From positions 124,001 through 188,000 of the forward strand of contig NZ_NEJP01000015.1 of NCBI RefSeq assembly GCF_002113125.1: DNA of 64,000 nucleotides. Direction: 5' to 3'. Made by a program: the position numbers and the translations under genes. Under the pieces are notes generated by a model that was given only the letters and a program-made list of their open reading frames with translations, was not told the origin of the DNA and ran no database searches. The DNA comes from Pseudomonas sp. B20(2017) (lineage in GTDB: Bacteria; Pseudomonadota; Gammaproteobacteria; Pseudomonadales; Pseudomonadaceae). Below are positions 18,134-26,493 of the stretch, piece by piece (positions within the stretch are counted from its first letter, which is position 1; every line of letters begins with the position of its first letter).

Positions 18134-20082
18134 CAGTGGGCCTCCGCAGGTTCACGTTTGGCCGGGGTGGCAGGCTTGTTCGGCGCGGCGTCTTCGAGCA
18201 GCGAGTCGGCCACCAGTTCGGCGATGTCCTTGATCACCGGACGCGGTTCGACCACGCCTTCGAGCATCGCTGTGCACTGTGGACAACCCACAGCCACCAG
18301 CTCGGCGCCGGTCTCGCGGATGTCTTCCATGCGCATGTCGGGGATCCGCTGCTTGCCCGGAATGTCGGTGATCGGCGCCCCGCCACCGCCGCCGCAGCAG
18401 CGCGAGCGGAAGCCGGAACGTTGCATCTCTTTCACTTCAATACCGAGGGCGCGCAGCACTTCGCGCGGCGCCTCGTACTCGCCGTTGTAACGGCCGAGGT
18501 AGCACGGATCGTGATAGGTCACGCTGTTGCCTTTGTGCTGACCGAGGTTCAGCGCGCCGGCCTGGATGATTTCCGCCAGATAAGTGCTGTGATGCTGCAC
18601 GAGATAATTGCCGTCGAACGCGCCGTACTCGTTTTTCAGCACATGGAAACTGTGCGGATCGCAGGTGACGATGCGGTTGAAACTGTATTTGGCCAGGGTC
18701 TGGATATTGCGTTTGGCGAGCAACTGGAAGGTCGCTTCGTCACCAAGACGGCGGGCTACGTCGCCGCTGTCGCGCTCTTCCAGACCGAGTACCGCGAAGT
18801 CGACCTTGGCCGCTTTCAGCACTTTGACGAAGGCGCGCAGGGTGCGCTGGTTGCGCATGTCGAAGGCACCGTCGCCCACCCAGAACAGCACGTCGGTGGA
18901 CTTCTTCTCGCTGAGCAGGTTGAGGTTCAGGTCCGCCGCCCAGTTCATCCGTCCGCCCGGGGCGAAACCGCCAGGGTTATCGGTGGCAATCAAATTTTCC
19001 AGGACTTCGGCGCCCTTGTTCGGGGTCGCGCCTTTTTCCAGGGTCAGGTGACGACGCATGTCGACGATGGCATCGACGTGCTCGATCATCATCGGGCATT
19101 CCTCGACGCAGGCGCGGCAGGTGGTGCACGACCACAGGGTTTCGGCATCGACCAGACCGTTGACGATCGGTTGATGCGGATTGCCGCTGTGTTCGCCCAC
19201 CGGTTTGCCCGGATACGGGCTGCCGGCGAACTGGGCATCGGTGCCGCCGGCGAGGCCGACGACCATGTCCTGAATCAGTTTTTTCGGGTTCAGCGGCTGG
19301 CCGGCGGCGAATGCCGGGCACGCGGCTTCGCACTTGCCGCACTGCACGCAGGCGTCGAAACCGAGCAGTTGGTTCCAGGTGAAATCCTTGGGCTTTTCCA
19401 CACCCAGCGGCGCGGTCGGATCATTCAGATCCAGCGGTTTCAAACCGGTGGAACGACCACCACCAAAACGTTCGGCGCGACGGTGCCAGGCCAGGTGCAA
19501 CGCACCCGCGAAGGCGTGTTTCATCGGGCCGCCCCAGGTCATGCCGAAAAACAGCTCCGACACACCCCACAACACACCGACCCCGAGAATCGCTGCGAGC
19601 ACCCAGCCGCCGAAGTTCTCCGGCAGGATCCCGGCCACCGGCAAGGTCACCAGGAAGAACGAGGCCGAGAACGCCAGCAGGCTTTTCGGCAAGCGCATCC
19701 ACGGACCTTTCGACAACCGCGACGGCGGGTTGAGCCGGCGCCGATAAACGAAGATCGCCCCGACGAACATCACCGCCGTCATCAGCAGTAACGCGTAGCC
19801 AAGAATGCGGTTATGCAGGCCGAAACCGTGTACCAGAATCGCCAGCACGATCGACGCCACCGCCCCGCCCGCCGTGGCGACGTGGGTGTTGGCGATGTAT
19901 TTGTCCCGCGCCACCACGTGGTGCAGATCGACCATGTAACGCTTGGGCATGGCGAACAGGCCGCCGATCAGATCGACCTTCGAGGCCCGGCCCCGACGCC
20001 ACATGGCCACCCGCCGCAACGCCCCCAGCACCGCGAGGGCCAGGGCTGCGAACAACAGGATTGGAAGAAGGGTGTTCAACAT
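18133..20082 (-). CDS. dgcB: Dimethylglycine dehydrogenase iron-sulphur membrane subunit
   Basis: Needed with DgcA for conversion of dimethylglycine to sarcosine. The 649 residues start with membrane segments (LLPILLFAALALAVLGAL and several more within the first 200), as in heterodisulfide reductase-type proteins. Two [4Fe-4S] motifs follow, CVQCGKCEAACP and CTTCRACVEECP, at about residues 250-345. The C-terminal half holds CCG-type cysteine-rich blocks (DPCYLGRYNGEYE, RCCGGGGG and GCPQCTAML). Domain order suggests an electron route from dehydrogenase to ETF or quinone at the inner membrane. A 155-bp gap with a REP pair separates it from dgcA. Confidence 0.92.
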   Translation of the reverse strand: MLNTLLPILLFAALALAVLGALRRVAMWRRGRASKVDLIGGLFAMPKRYMVDLHHVVARDKYIANTHVATAGGAVASIVLAILVHGFGLHNRILGYALLLMTAVMFVGAIFVYRRRLNPPSRLSKGPWMRLPKSLLAFSASFFLVTLPVAGILPENFGGWVLAAILGVGVLWGVSELFFGMTWGGPMKHAFAGALHLAWHRRAERFGGGRSTGLKPLDLNDPTAPLGVEKPKDFTWNQLLGFDACVQCGKCEAACPAFAAGQPLNPKKLIQDMVVGLAGGTDAQFAGSPYPGKPVGEHSGNPHQPIVNGLVDAETLWSCTTCRACVEECPMMIEHVDAIVDMRRHLTLEKGATPNKGAEVLENLIATDNPGGFAPGGRMNWAADLNLNLLSEKKSTDVLFWVGDGAFDMRNQRTLRAFVKVLKAAKVDFAVLGLEERDSGDVARRLGDEATFQLLAKRNIQTLAKYSFNRIVTCDPHSFHVLKNEYGAFDGNYLVQHHSTYLAEIIQAGALNLGQHKGNSVTYHDPCYLGRYNGEYEAPREVLRALGIEVKEMQRSGFRSRCCGGGGGAPITDIPGKQRIPDMRMEDIRETGAELVAVGCPQCTAMLEGVVEPRPVIKDIAELVADSLLEDAAPNKPATPAKREPAEAH

Positions 20083-20130
20083 GGTGAAGCTCCCACCAGT
20101 ACAGCCTGGAGAAACACGTTCGGCGTGTTC

Positions 20131-20221
20131 CTGTGGGAGCGAGCTTGCTCGCGAAAGCGCCGGGTCAGTCGATGCAGCGGTGACTGACTGAATGCATTCG
20201 CGGGCAAGCCCGCTCCCACAG
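20131..20221. repeat. REP palindrome pair between dgcA and dgcB
   Basis: Inverted copies occupy most of the intergenic gap inside the dgc operon. The left copy has the AGCTTGCTCGCGAA core and the right copy the TTCGCGGGCAAGCC core, so the two arms belong to different core subtypes. Confidence 0.88.
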
Positions 20222-20237
20222 GGTCATGTGCAAACCT

Positions 20238-22298
20238 TTAGAAGTCTTTGCACAACCGCAGGGCGTCATAGATCGCAGCGTGGGTATTACGCTGCGCCAC
20301 GCAGTCACCGATGCGGAACAGCAGGTAACCGTCGCCATTGCTGCTCAACGAAGGTTGCGGCTGGATCGCGAACAGCGCCTCGACATCGATCTGGCCCTTG
20401 TTGCGCGAGCCGTCCTTCAGCGCGTAGTAGATTTCTTCGTCCGGGCGTACGCCGTTCTCGACGACCACCTGATCCACCACCCGCTCCTCTTTGGCGCCGG
20501 TGTACTCGTTCTCCAGCACCGCGACAAGTTTGTCGCCTTCGCGGTAGACCTTCTCCAGCATCATGTCGCCGGTCATGATCACTTCTTTCGGGTACATGCT
20601 GCGGTAGTAGGTCGGGAACGACGTACCGCCGATGGCCACGCCCGGCTTGATGTCGTCGGTGACGATCTCGACCTGGCTGCCCTTGTCGGCGAGGAAGTCC
20701 GCCACCGACATCCCGGTGAACTCGCAAATGGTGTCGTAGACCAGCACGTTCTTGCCCGGCGCGACCTTGCCGTCGAGCACGTCCCAGCTGCTGACGACCA
20801 GCCCTTCGGCGGCGCCCCAGTGTTCGTTCTGTTCCAGGTACGGGTGACCGCCAACAGCCAGCACGACGATGTCCGGACGCAGGTCCATGATGGTGTCGGC
20901 ATCGGCGGCAGTGCCCAGACGCAGGTCGACTTTCAGCCGCGCCAGCTCCAGCTGGAACCAGCGGGTGATGCCGGCGATCTGGTCACGCTGAGGCGCTTTT
21001 GAGGCCGTGGTGATCTGCCCGCCGATAAATTCCTTCTTCTCGAACAGGGTCACGTCGTGGCCACGTTCGGCCGCCACGCGGGCAGCTTCCATCCCCGCCG
21101 GGCCGGCACCGACGATCACCACCTTGCGTTTCGGCCCGGTGGATTTCTCGATGATGTGCGGCACGCCCATGTATTCACGGGAGGTCGCGGCGTTCTGGAT
21201 GCACAGCACGTCCAGACCTTGATACTGACGGTCGATGCAATAGTTGGCGCCGACGCACTGCTTGATCTGGTCGACCTGGCCCATCTTGATCTTGGCGATC
21301 AGGTGCGGGTCGGCGATGTGGGCGCGGGTCATGCCGACCATGTCGACGTAACCGCCCTCCAGAATGCGCGTGGCCTGGTTCGGGTCCTTGATGTTCTGCG
21401 CGTGCAGCACCGGAACCTTGACCACTTCCTTGATCCCGGCCGCGAGGTGCAGGAACGGCTCCGGCGGATAACTCATGTTCGGAATCACGTTGGCCAGGGT
21501 GTTGTGGGTGTCGCAACCCGAGCCGACGACGCCGATGAAATCGAGCATGCCGGTGTCGTCGTAATACTTGGCGATCTGCTTCATGTCTTCGTGGGACAGA
21601 CCGTCCGGGTGAAACTCGTCACCGCAGATGCGCATGCCGACGCAGAAGTCGTCACCGACCTCGGCACGCACGGCCTTCAGGACTTCCAGACCGAACTTCA
21701 TCCGGCCTTCAAAAGTGCCGCCCCATTCATCGGTCCGCTTGTTGACGCGCGGGCTCCAGAACTGGTCGATCATGTGCTGGTGCACGGCCGACAGTTCGAC
21801 GCCGTCCAAGCCGCCGGCCTTGGCGCGACGCGCGGCTTGCGCGTAGTTGCCGATCACCCGCCAGATTTCTTCCGGCTCGATGGTCTTGCAGGTGGCACGG
21901 TGCACCGGTTCGCGGATGCCCGACGGCGACATCAGGGTCGGCCAGTGGAAACCATCCCAACGGGAGCGCCGGCCCATGTGGGTAATCTGAATCATGATCT
22001 TGGCGCCATGCTTGTGCATGGCGTCGGCGAGATTCTGGAAGTGCGGGATGATCCGGTCGGTCGACAGGTTCACCGAGCTCCACCATTGCTGCGGGCTGTC
22101 GATCGCCACCACGGACGAACCGCCACAGATCGCCAGGCCGATGCCGCCCTTGGCTTTCTCTTCGTAGTATTTGACGTACCGTTCGGTGGTCATGCCGCCG
22201 TCGGTCGCGTAGACCTCGGCGTGCGCGGTGCTGAGCACGCGGTTGCGGATGGTCAGTTTGCCAATTTGAATTGGCTGAAACATTGCTTCGAAAGCCAT
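20238..22298 (-). CDS. dgcA: Dimethylglycine dehydrogenase catalytic subunit (OYE family)
   Basis: Flavoprotein of 686 residues in the trimethylamine dehydrogenase/2,4-dienoyl-CoA reductase family that demethylates dimethylglycine to sarcosine. Residues 1-370 form the old-yellow-enzyme barrel (RNRVLSTAHAE, AAGGLDGVELSAVHQHMIDQFWSPR). A linker follows that in relatives binds [4Fe-4S]. The rest is a dinucleotide-binding domain (VVIVGAGPAGMEAARVAAERGH at about 390). In the linker the expected CxxCxxC reads CVGANYC, so one ligand cysteine is missing. ATG 22298 follows GAGGAAC. It lies 15 bp after the preceding small gene and upstream of dgcB. Confidence 0.93.
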   Translation of the reverse strand: MAFEAMFQPIQIGKLTIRNRVLSTAHAEVYATDGGMTTERYVKYYEEKAKGGIGLAICGGSSVVAIDSPQQWWSSVNLSTDRIIPHFQNLADAMHKHGAKIMIQITHMGRRSRWDGFHWPTLMSPSGIREPVHRATCKTIEPEEIWRVIGNYAQAARRAKAGGLDGVELSAVHQHMIDQFWSPRVNKRTDEWGGTFEGRMKFGLEVLKAVRAEVGDDFCVGMRICGDEFHPDGLSHEDMKQIAKYYDDTGMLDFIGVVGSGCDTHNTLANVIPNMSYPPEPFLHLAAGIKEVVKVPVLHAQNIKDPNQATRILEGGYVDMVGMTRAHIADPHLIAKIKMGQVDQIKQCVGANYCIDRQYQGLDVLCIQNAATSREYMGVPHIIEKSTGPKRKVVIVGAGPAGMEAARVAAERGHDVTLFEKKEFIGGQITTASKAPQRDQIAGITRWFQLELARLKVDLRLGTAADADTIMDLRPDIVVLAVGGHPYLEQNEHWGAAEGLVVSSWDVLDGKVAPGKNVLVYDTICEFTGMSVADFLADKGSQVEIVTDDIKPGVAIGGTSFPTYYRSMYPKEVIMTGDMMLEKVYREGDKLVAVLENEYTGAKEERVVDQVVVENGVRPDEEIYYALKDGSRNKGQIDVEALFAIQPQPSLSSNGDGYLLFRIGDCVAQRNTHAAIYDALRLCKDF

Positions 22299-22313
22299 GG
22301 CGGGTTCCTCGAC

Positions 22314-22844
22314 TTACAACGGCTTGACGGTGAACAGGCCGTCGTCGTGGCCTTCTTCGGAGCCACCGTAGACCTGCTCGGCCACGGTGCGGATCTGGCT
22401 GCCGCGAGCGGCGAGGATCTGATCCATGGCACCGGCAAACCAGCCGGTGAACATGTAGTCGACCTTGCGTCCGACCTTGCCGTAGACGTAGACGAACGCC
22501 GAGTGTTCGAGCTTGACGCTGGCGGTGCCTTTGTCGAGGTCGATGTCCTGGATCTTGAACAGGCCCCAGCCGCGCTGCGACAGGCGCTTCATGTAGTGCT
22601 CGAACACCGCGACGCCTTCCAGACCGTGGCACTCGGCTTCTTTTTCACACCAGTGCCAGGCGGATTTGTAGCCGGCCTTGTAGAGGATTTCGGCATAGGC
22701 CTCGGCGCCCAGCACTTCCTCGATGCCCATGTGGTTGTTGACGAAGAAATGCCGTGGCACGTACAGCATCGGCAGGGCGTCGGAGGTCCAGACACCGGTC
22801 TCGCTGTCGACTTCGATTGGCAATTGCGGGGCGATCTTGGCCAT
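22314..22844 (-). CDS. Conserved dgc-operon protein (DUF5943-like)
   Basis: A 176-residue cytoplasmic protein without signal peptide or membrane segment. The sequence has a V4R/small-ligand-binding flavour: conserved GIEEVLGAEAYAEILYKAGYKSAWHWCEKEA, FVYVYGKVGRKVDYMFTGWFAGAMDQIL and a YGG tail. It corresponds to the gene that precedes dgcA in P. aeruginosa (PA5397 position), which has no established biochemical role. GGAG lies ten bases before its ATG. The 15-bp gap to dgcA and the 77-bp gap from the dipeptidase place it firmly in the dgc operon. A role in dimethylglycine demethylation or cofactor handling is inferred from context only. Confidence 0.8.
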   Translation of the reverse strand: MAKIAPQLPIEVDSETGVWTSDALPMLYVPRHFFVNNHMGIEEVLGAEAYAEILYKAGYKSAWHWCEKEAECHGLEGVAVFEHYMKRLSQRGWGLFKIQDIDLDKGTASVKLEHSAFVYVYGKVGRKVDYMFTGWFAGAMDQILAARGSQIRTVAEQVYGGSEEGHDDGLFTVKPL

Positions 22845-22921
22845 GGAAACTTAACTCCAGAAAAATTTTGGTGTTGCCCCCGACGCGGACGGCCGGGGGA
22901 AAGTATTCGGGAAGCGGCGGC

Positions 22922-23899
22922 TTATTCGCCCCAGACGTCTTTCAGGACGTTCACCCAGTTTTCGCCCATGATCTTGCGCACCACACGTTCGGAGTGGCCA
23001 CGCTTGAGCAGGGTTTCGGTCAGGTTCGGGAACTCGCCAACGGTGCGGATACCCAGCGGGTTGATGATCTTGCCGAAGTTGGTCAGACGGCGGGCGTAGC
23101 CCTTGTCGTGGGTCAGGTATTCGAAGAAGTCCTGACCGTGACCCTGGGTGAAGTCGGTGCCGATGCCGATGGCGTCTTCGCCGACGATGTTCATGGTGTA
23201 CTCGATGGCTTCAGCGTAGTCGTCGATGGTCGAATCGATGCCTTTGGCCAGGAACGGCGCGAACATGGTCACGCCGACGAAACCGCCGTGGTCAGCAATA
23301 AACTTAAGCTCTTCATCGGACTTGTTGCGCGGGTGCTCTTTCAGCCCCGACGGCAGGCAGTGGGAATAGCAGACCGGTTTTTTCGATTCGAGGATGACTT
23401 CTTCGGAAGTCTTGGAGCCGACGTGGGACAGGTCGCACATGACGCCGACACGGTTCATTTCGGCGACGATTTCGCGACCGAAGCCCGACAGGCCGCCGTC
23501 ACGTTCATAGCAACCGGTGCCCACCAGGTTCTGGGTGTTGTAGCACATCTGCACAATGCCGACGCCGAGCTGCTTGAACACCTCGACATAGCCGATCTGG
23601 TCTTCGAACGCATGGGCGTTCTGGAAGCCGAAGAGGATGCCGGTCTTGCCCTGCTCCTTGGCCTTGCGGATGTCGGCGGTGGTGCGGACGGGGATCACCA
23701 GATCGCTGTTTTCACGAATCAGTTTCTGGCTGGCGGCGATGTTGTTGACCGTGGCCTGAAAGCCCTCCCACACCGACACGGTGCAGTTGGCCGCCGTCAG
23801 ACCGCCCTTGCGCATGTCTTCGAACAGCTCGCGGTTCCATTTGGCAATGATCAGACCGTCGATAACGATGCTGTCGGCGTGTAATTCGGCTGGGCTCAT
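22922..23899 (-). CDS. Membrane dipeptidase family protein (peptidase M19)
   Basis: A 325-residue zinc metallohydrolase of the renal dipeptidase (M19) type. Family blocks seen are VIDGLIIAKWN near the N-terminus, CDLSHVGSKTSEEVI and VCYSHCLPSG in the middle, and IGIGTDFTQGHGQDFFEYL near the C-terminus. No signal peptide, so a cytoplasmic enzyme is likely. MSPAELHADS at 23899 matches the family start; 71 further in-frame upstream codons are not dipeptidase-like. First gene of the dgc-etf operon, as PA5396 is in P. aeruginosa. The true substrate in betaine metabolism is unproven; hydrolysis of an N-blocked or cyclic by-product is a guess. Confidence 0.9.
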   Translation of the reverse strand: MSPAELHADSIVIDGLIIAKWNRELFEDMRKGGLTAANCTVSVWEGFQATVNNIAASQKLIRENSDLVIPVRTTADIRKAKEQGKTGILFGFQNAHAFEDQIGYVEVFKQLGVGIVQMCYNTQNLVGTGCYERDGGLSGFGREIVAEMNRVGVMCDLSHVGSKTSEEVILESKKPVCYSHCLPSGLKEHPRNKSDEELKFIADHGGFVGVTMFAPFLAKGIDSTIDDYAEAIEYTMNIVGEDAIGIGTDFTQGHGQDFFEYLTHDKGYARRLTNFGKIINPLGIRTVGEFPNLTETLLKRGHSERVVRKIMGENWVNVLKDVWGE

Positions 23900-24133
23900 C
23901 AGGCGTCCCCTTATTGGCGATTCATGCGCCGAATCGTCTGCCGGCGCTTTGGGGCCAGCATATGCCTCGGTGCGCGACCAGCCGGGTGCAAAAACGACAG
24001 GGGAATTGCCGAAAGCGTCAATCCGCGACAAAGGGTCGCCAACCGGTCCGACCGGCCACCTGTTCAAGCCCGCGAGCTTGAGCCAGAATCTGCCGCATCC
24101 CGGAAACACCACTGGATTAGAGCGGCGACATCA
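23900..24133. promoter_or_regulatory. Divergent promoter region, dgc operon and lprI-like gene
   Basis: A 234-bp gap between oppositely oriented starts. It should contain the dgc operon promoter, where GbdR is known to act in P. aeruginosa. No operator was identified by eye. Confidence 0.5.
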
Positions 24134-24535
24134 ATGAAATCGATCTTCCTGGCCCTGGCCCTGATTGCGACCGGCGTACACGCCGCCGAAGAGTCCGACA
24201 ACAACCCGTGCGACGCGGTGGAAAACGACATCCAGACCCTGGAATGCTCGACCTACAGCCGCACCACCGCCGAAGACCTGCTCAAGGACAACTACGCCAG
24301 CCTGAACGAGCGCATGCAGTCGACCTACGGCAAAAACCCCGCGCAACTGGCAGACATCACCGCCAAACTCAAGGCCGCCCAGCAACAATGGCTGAAAACC
24401 CGCGACGCCGACTGCGCCGTCGAAGCTTTCCCGGCGACGGATGGCAGCAAGGCGTTCAAGATTGCGCAAAATGATTGCGTGGCGCGGATGAGTGACGAAC
24501 GGTCGGAGTTTTTGGAGTCGATCGGGCAGGAGTGA
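24134..24535 (+). CDS. Lysozyme inhibitor LprI-like protein (DUF1311)
   Basis: A 133-residue secreted protein. The first 19 residues, MKSIFLALALIATGVHAAE, form a classic signal peptide, so the product is probably periplasmic. The mature part has four cysteines (in NNPCDAV, LECSTY, DADCAVE and QNDCVAR), as in LprI-type proteins, and the WLKTRDADC signature. Relatives inhibit lysozyme or have unknown function. The start at 24134 is fixed by the signal sequence. The next gene begins seven bases after its stop. Confidence 0.85.
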   Translation: MKSIFLALALIATGVHAAEESDNNPCDAVENDIQTLECSTYSRTTAEDLLKDNYASLNERMQSTYGKNPAQLADITAKLKAAQQQWLKTRDADCAVEAFPATDGSKAFKIAQNDCVARMSDERSEFLESIGQE

Positions 24536-24542
24536 GTTGAAG

Positions 24543-24770
24543 ATGGAAAGCATGATTCCCCACGAAGTCGTTAGCCGCATCGTTGATGGTGCCCTCCCGG
24601 TTCGCGCCTGGCGCGAACATCTCAACCTGACTCAGGAAGAAGTGGCGAAACGCATGGGTATTTCGCAGCCAGCCTTTGCGCAGCAGGAAACCGTTGCAAA
24701 GCCGCGCAAGGCCACTCGCGAGAAGATTGCAGCGGCGTTTGGCATCACCGCCAACCAGCTTGAGCTGTAA
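24543..24770 (+). CDS. Small XRE-family helix-turn-helix protein (antitoxin-like)
   Basis: A 75-residue DNA-binding protein with a Cro/CI-type HTH from about residues 20 to 70: HLNLTQEEVAKRMGISQPAF followed by ATREKIAAAFGITANQLEL. It resembles antitoxins of HigA/HicB-associated or RelB-XRE systems, but the gene before it encodes an LprI-like protein and the next a DUF3010 protein, so no toxin partner is visible. The start at 24543 is seven bases beyond the lprI-like stop, suggesting co-transcription. It may be a stand-alone regulator or the remnant of a toxin-antitoxin pair. Confidence 0.82.
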   Translation: MESMIPHEVVSRIVDGALPVRAWREHLNLTQEEVAKRMGISQPAFAQQETVAKPRKATREKIAAAFGITANQLEL

Positions 24771-24802
24771 GCTGCACCTCTTCAGCCAATCAAGGGATTC
24801 TC

Positions 24803-25219
24803 ATGAACATCTGCGGTATCGAAATCAAAGGCAGTGAAGCGATCATCGCCGTGGCCTCCCTCGACGGTTCGGTGCTGAGCCATGTCGCTCTGAGCACCAA
24901 GAAAATCGCGCTGGACGATGACGACGAGGCGGCCAACGTGAAGCTGTTCGCCGCACAAGTGGCGTCATTCGTGCGCGAGAACTCGATTGATCGCATCGCG
25001 ATCAAGAAGCGCAGCAAGAAGGGTGAGTTTGCCGGTGGGCCGACCACGTTCAAGATCGAAGGCGTGTTTCAGTTGCTGGATGGTTGCGAGGTGACGCTGC
25101 TGTCGCCGCAGACGATCAATGCCCAGGCCAAGAAGCACAATTTCGAGCTGCCGGGGACGCTGAACAAGTATCAGCATGAAGCCTACAAGGCAGCGTGCTC
25201 GGCGCTATTGAAGAAGTAG
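24803..25219 (+). CDS. DUF3010 family protein
   Basis: A 138-residue soluble protein beginning MNICGIEIKGSEAIIAVASL. The N-terminal GIEIKGSEAIIAV and later FVRENSIDRIAIKKRSKKGEFAGG segments suggest an RNase H-like/YqgF-like fold, as proposed for the DUF3010 group, but no catalytic activity is established. There are no membrane segments or signal. It starts 32 bp after the small HTH gene, so the three small genes here may form one transcript, which ends at the following REP pair. Confidence 0.82.
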   Translation: MNICGIEIKGSEAIIAVASLDGSVLSHVALSTKKIALDDDDEAANVKLFAAQVASFVRENSIDRIAIKKRSKKGEFAGGPTTFKIEGVFQLLDGCEVTLLSPQTINAQAKKHNFELPGTLNKYQHEAYKAACSALLKK

Positions 25220-25243
25220 GAATTTATCCAGCCAACACAAACC

Positions 25244-25336
25244 ACTGTGGGAGCGAGCTTGCTCGCGAAGAGGGAGTATCAGTCGACATATTTGTTGTAT
25301 GACCCGCCGCATTCGCGAGCAAGCTCGCTCCCACAG
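25244..25336. repeat. REP palindrome pair
   Basis: Opposed copies between the convergent DUF3010 gene and cdhR, ending 22 bp before the cdhR stop codon. Confidence 0.9.
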
Positions 25337-25357
25337 GTTCTTTTTCTGGCCTCAAAA

Positions 25358-26302
25358 TCAAGCCTGAGCGGTACGCCGATCTTCGCGCGGACACCGGGCA
25401 AACTTGGCCCGGTAGCTGCGGGTGAAATACGACGGTGATTCGAACCCGCAGGCGATGCTGACTTCCAGCACGCTCATGTCGGTCTGGCGCAACAGCTGCC
25501 GGGCCTTTTCCAGCCTTAAGCGCAGATAGAAATTGCTCGGCGTGTCGTTCAGGTGCAGGCGGAACAACCGCTCCAGTTGCCGTCGCGTCACCTTGATCGA
25601 CTCTGCCAGTTCGAGGGTGGTCAGCGGCGGTTCGCTGTGCTGCTCCATCTCGCCGATCACATGCACCAGCTTCTTGTTGCTGATCCCGTAACGCGTGGCG
25701 ACTTCCATGCGCTGGTGGTCCTTGCGAGGACGAATCCGCCCCAATACAAACTGCTCGCTGACCTGGATCGCCAGTTGCGGGCCGTGGGCCTGGGCGATCA
25801 GGTCGAGCATCAGGTCGATGGACGCGGTGCCGCCAGCGGACGTGATGCGCCGACGGTCGATCTCGAACAGCTCCTGGGTGACGCTGAGCTGTGGATAAGA
25901 TTCCTTGAAGGCGTCGATGGCCTCCCAGTGCAGCGTCAGGCGATGCCCATCAAGCAGGCCCGCCTCGGCAAGGACGAAGCTGCCGGTGTCGATGGCGCCG
26001 AGGGTCACGCCTTCGTTGTCCAGCCGTCGCAGCCAATGCTCCAGCGCCGGGGTGGCGAACTTCAGCGGTTCGAACCCGGCGACCACCAGCAGCGTCGCAC
26101 CTTTCTTCAGCGGCTCCAGCGCCGCATCGGCGTTGACCGACATCCCGTTACTCGCCAGCACCGCCCCGCCATCGGCGCTCAAGACGTGCCAGCGGTACAA
26201 CTCGCCGCGAAAGCGGTTGGCCACCCGCAGCGGTTCGATCGCAGAGATGAAACCGATGGCGGAAAAACCCGGCATCAACAGAAAGTAGAAATCCTGGGAC
26301 AT
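25358..26302 (-). CDS. cdhR: Carnitine catabolism transcriptional activator (AraC family)
   Basis: GATase1/DJ-1-like AraC-family regulator of 314 residues. Residues 1-190 form the amidotransferase-like sensor domain (FLLMPGFSAIGFISAIEPLRVAN, LGAIDTGSFVLAEAGLLDG). The last 100 residues hold two HTHs, ending with VSIACGFESPSYFTRSYRAKF. In P. aeruginosa CdhR activates the carnitine operon in response to carnitine. The gene is divergent from caiX across 191 bp, the same arrangement, which distinguishes it from its paralogue gbdR at 32039. MSQDFYF at 26302 is the family start; 55 upstream codons were rejected. One TGTGGATAA lies within it at 25890-25898. Confidence 0.9.
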   Translation of the reverse strand: MSQDFYFLLMPGFSAIGFISAIEPLRVANRFRGELYRWHVLSADGGAVLASNGMSVNADAALEPLKKGATLLVVAGFEPLKFATPALEHWLRRLDNEGVTLGAIDTGSFVLAEAGLLDGHRLTLHWEAIDAFKESYPQLSVTQELFEIDRRRITSAGGTASIDLMLDLIAQAHGPQLAIQVSEQFVLGRIRPRKDHQRMEVATRYGISNKKLVHVIGEMEQHSEPPLTTLELAESIKVTRRQLERLFRLHLNDTPSNFYLRLRLEKARQLLRQTDMSVLEVSIACGFESPSYFTRSYRAKFARCPREDRRTAQA

Positions 26303-26493
26303 GGCGCGCACTCGGTCAGCGGGTAGCGTGCAACGTTGATACGCCAGTTGTCGGCGGCATTCAAGAGCACAGGTCGCTGCAGTGCAAGAGCTGGTCGCCG
26401 CAGTGCGTTTTTGCGGGGGCATTGCTGCGTAATTTGGCATCACCGGCGCACAGACGCCGGAACCCACAATAACGACCTGCCGAGGAACCCGAC

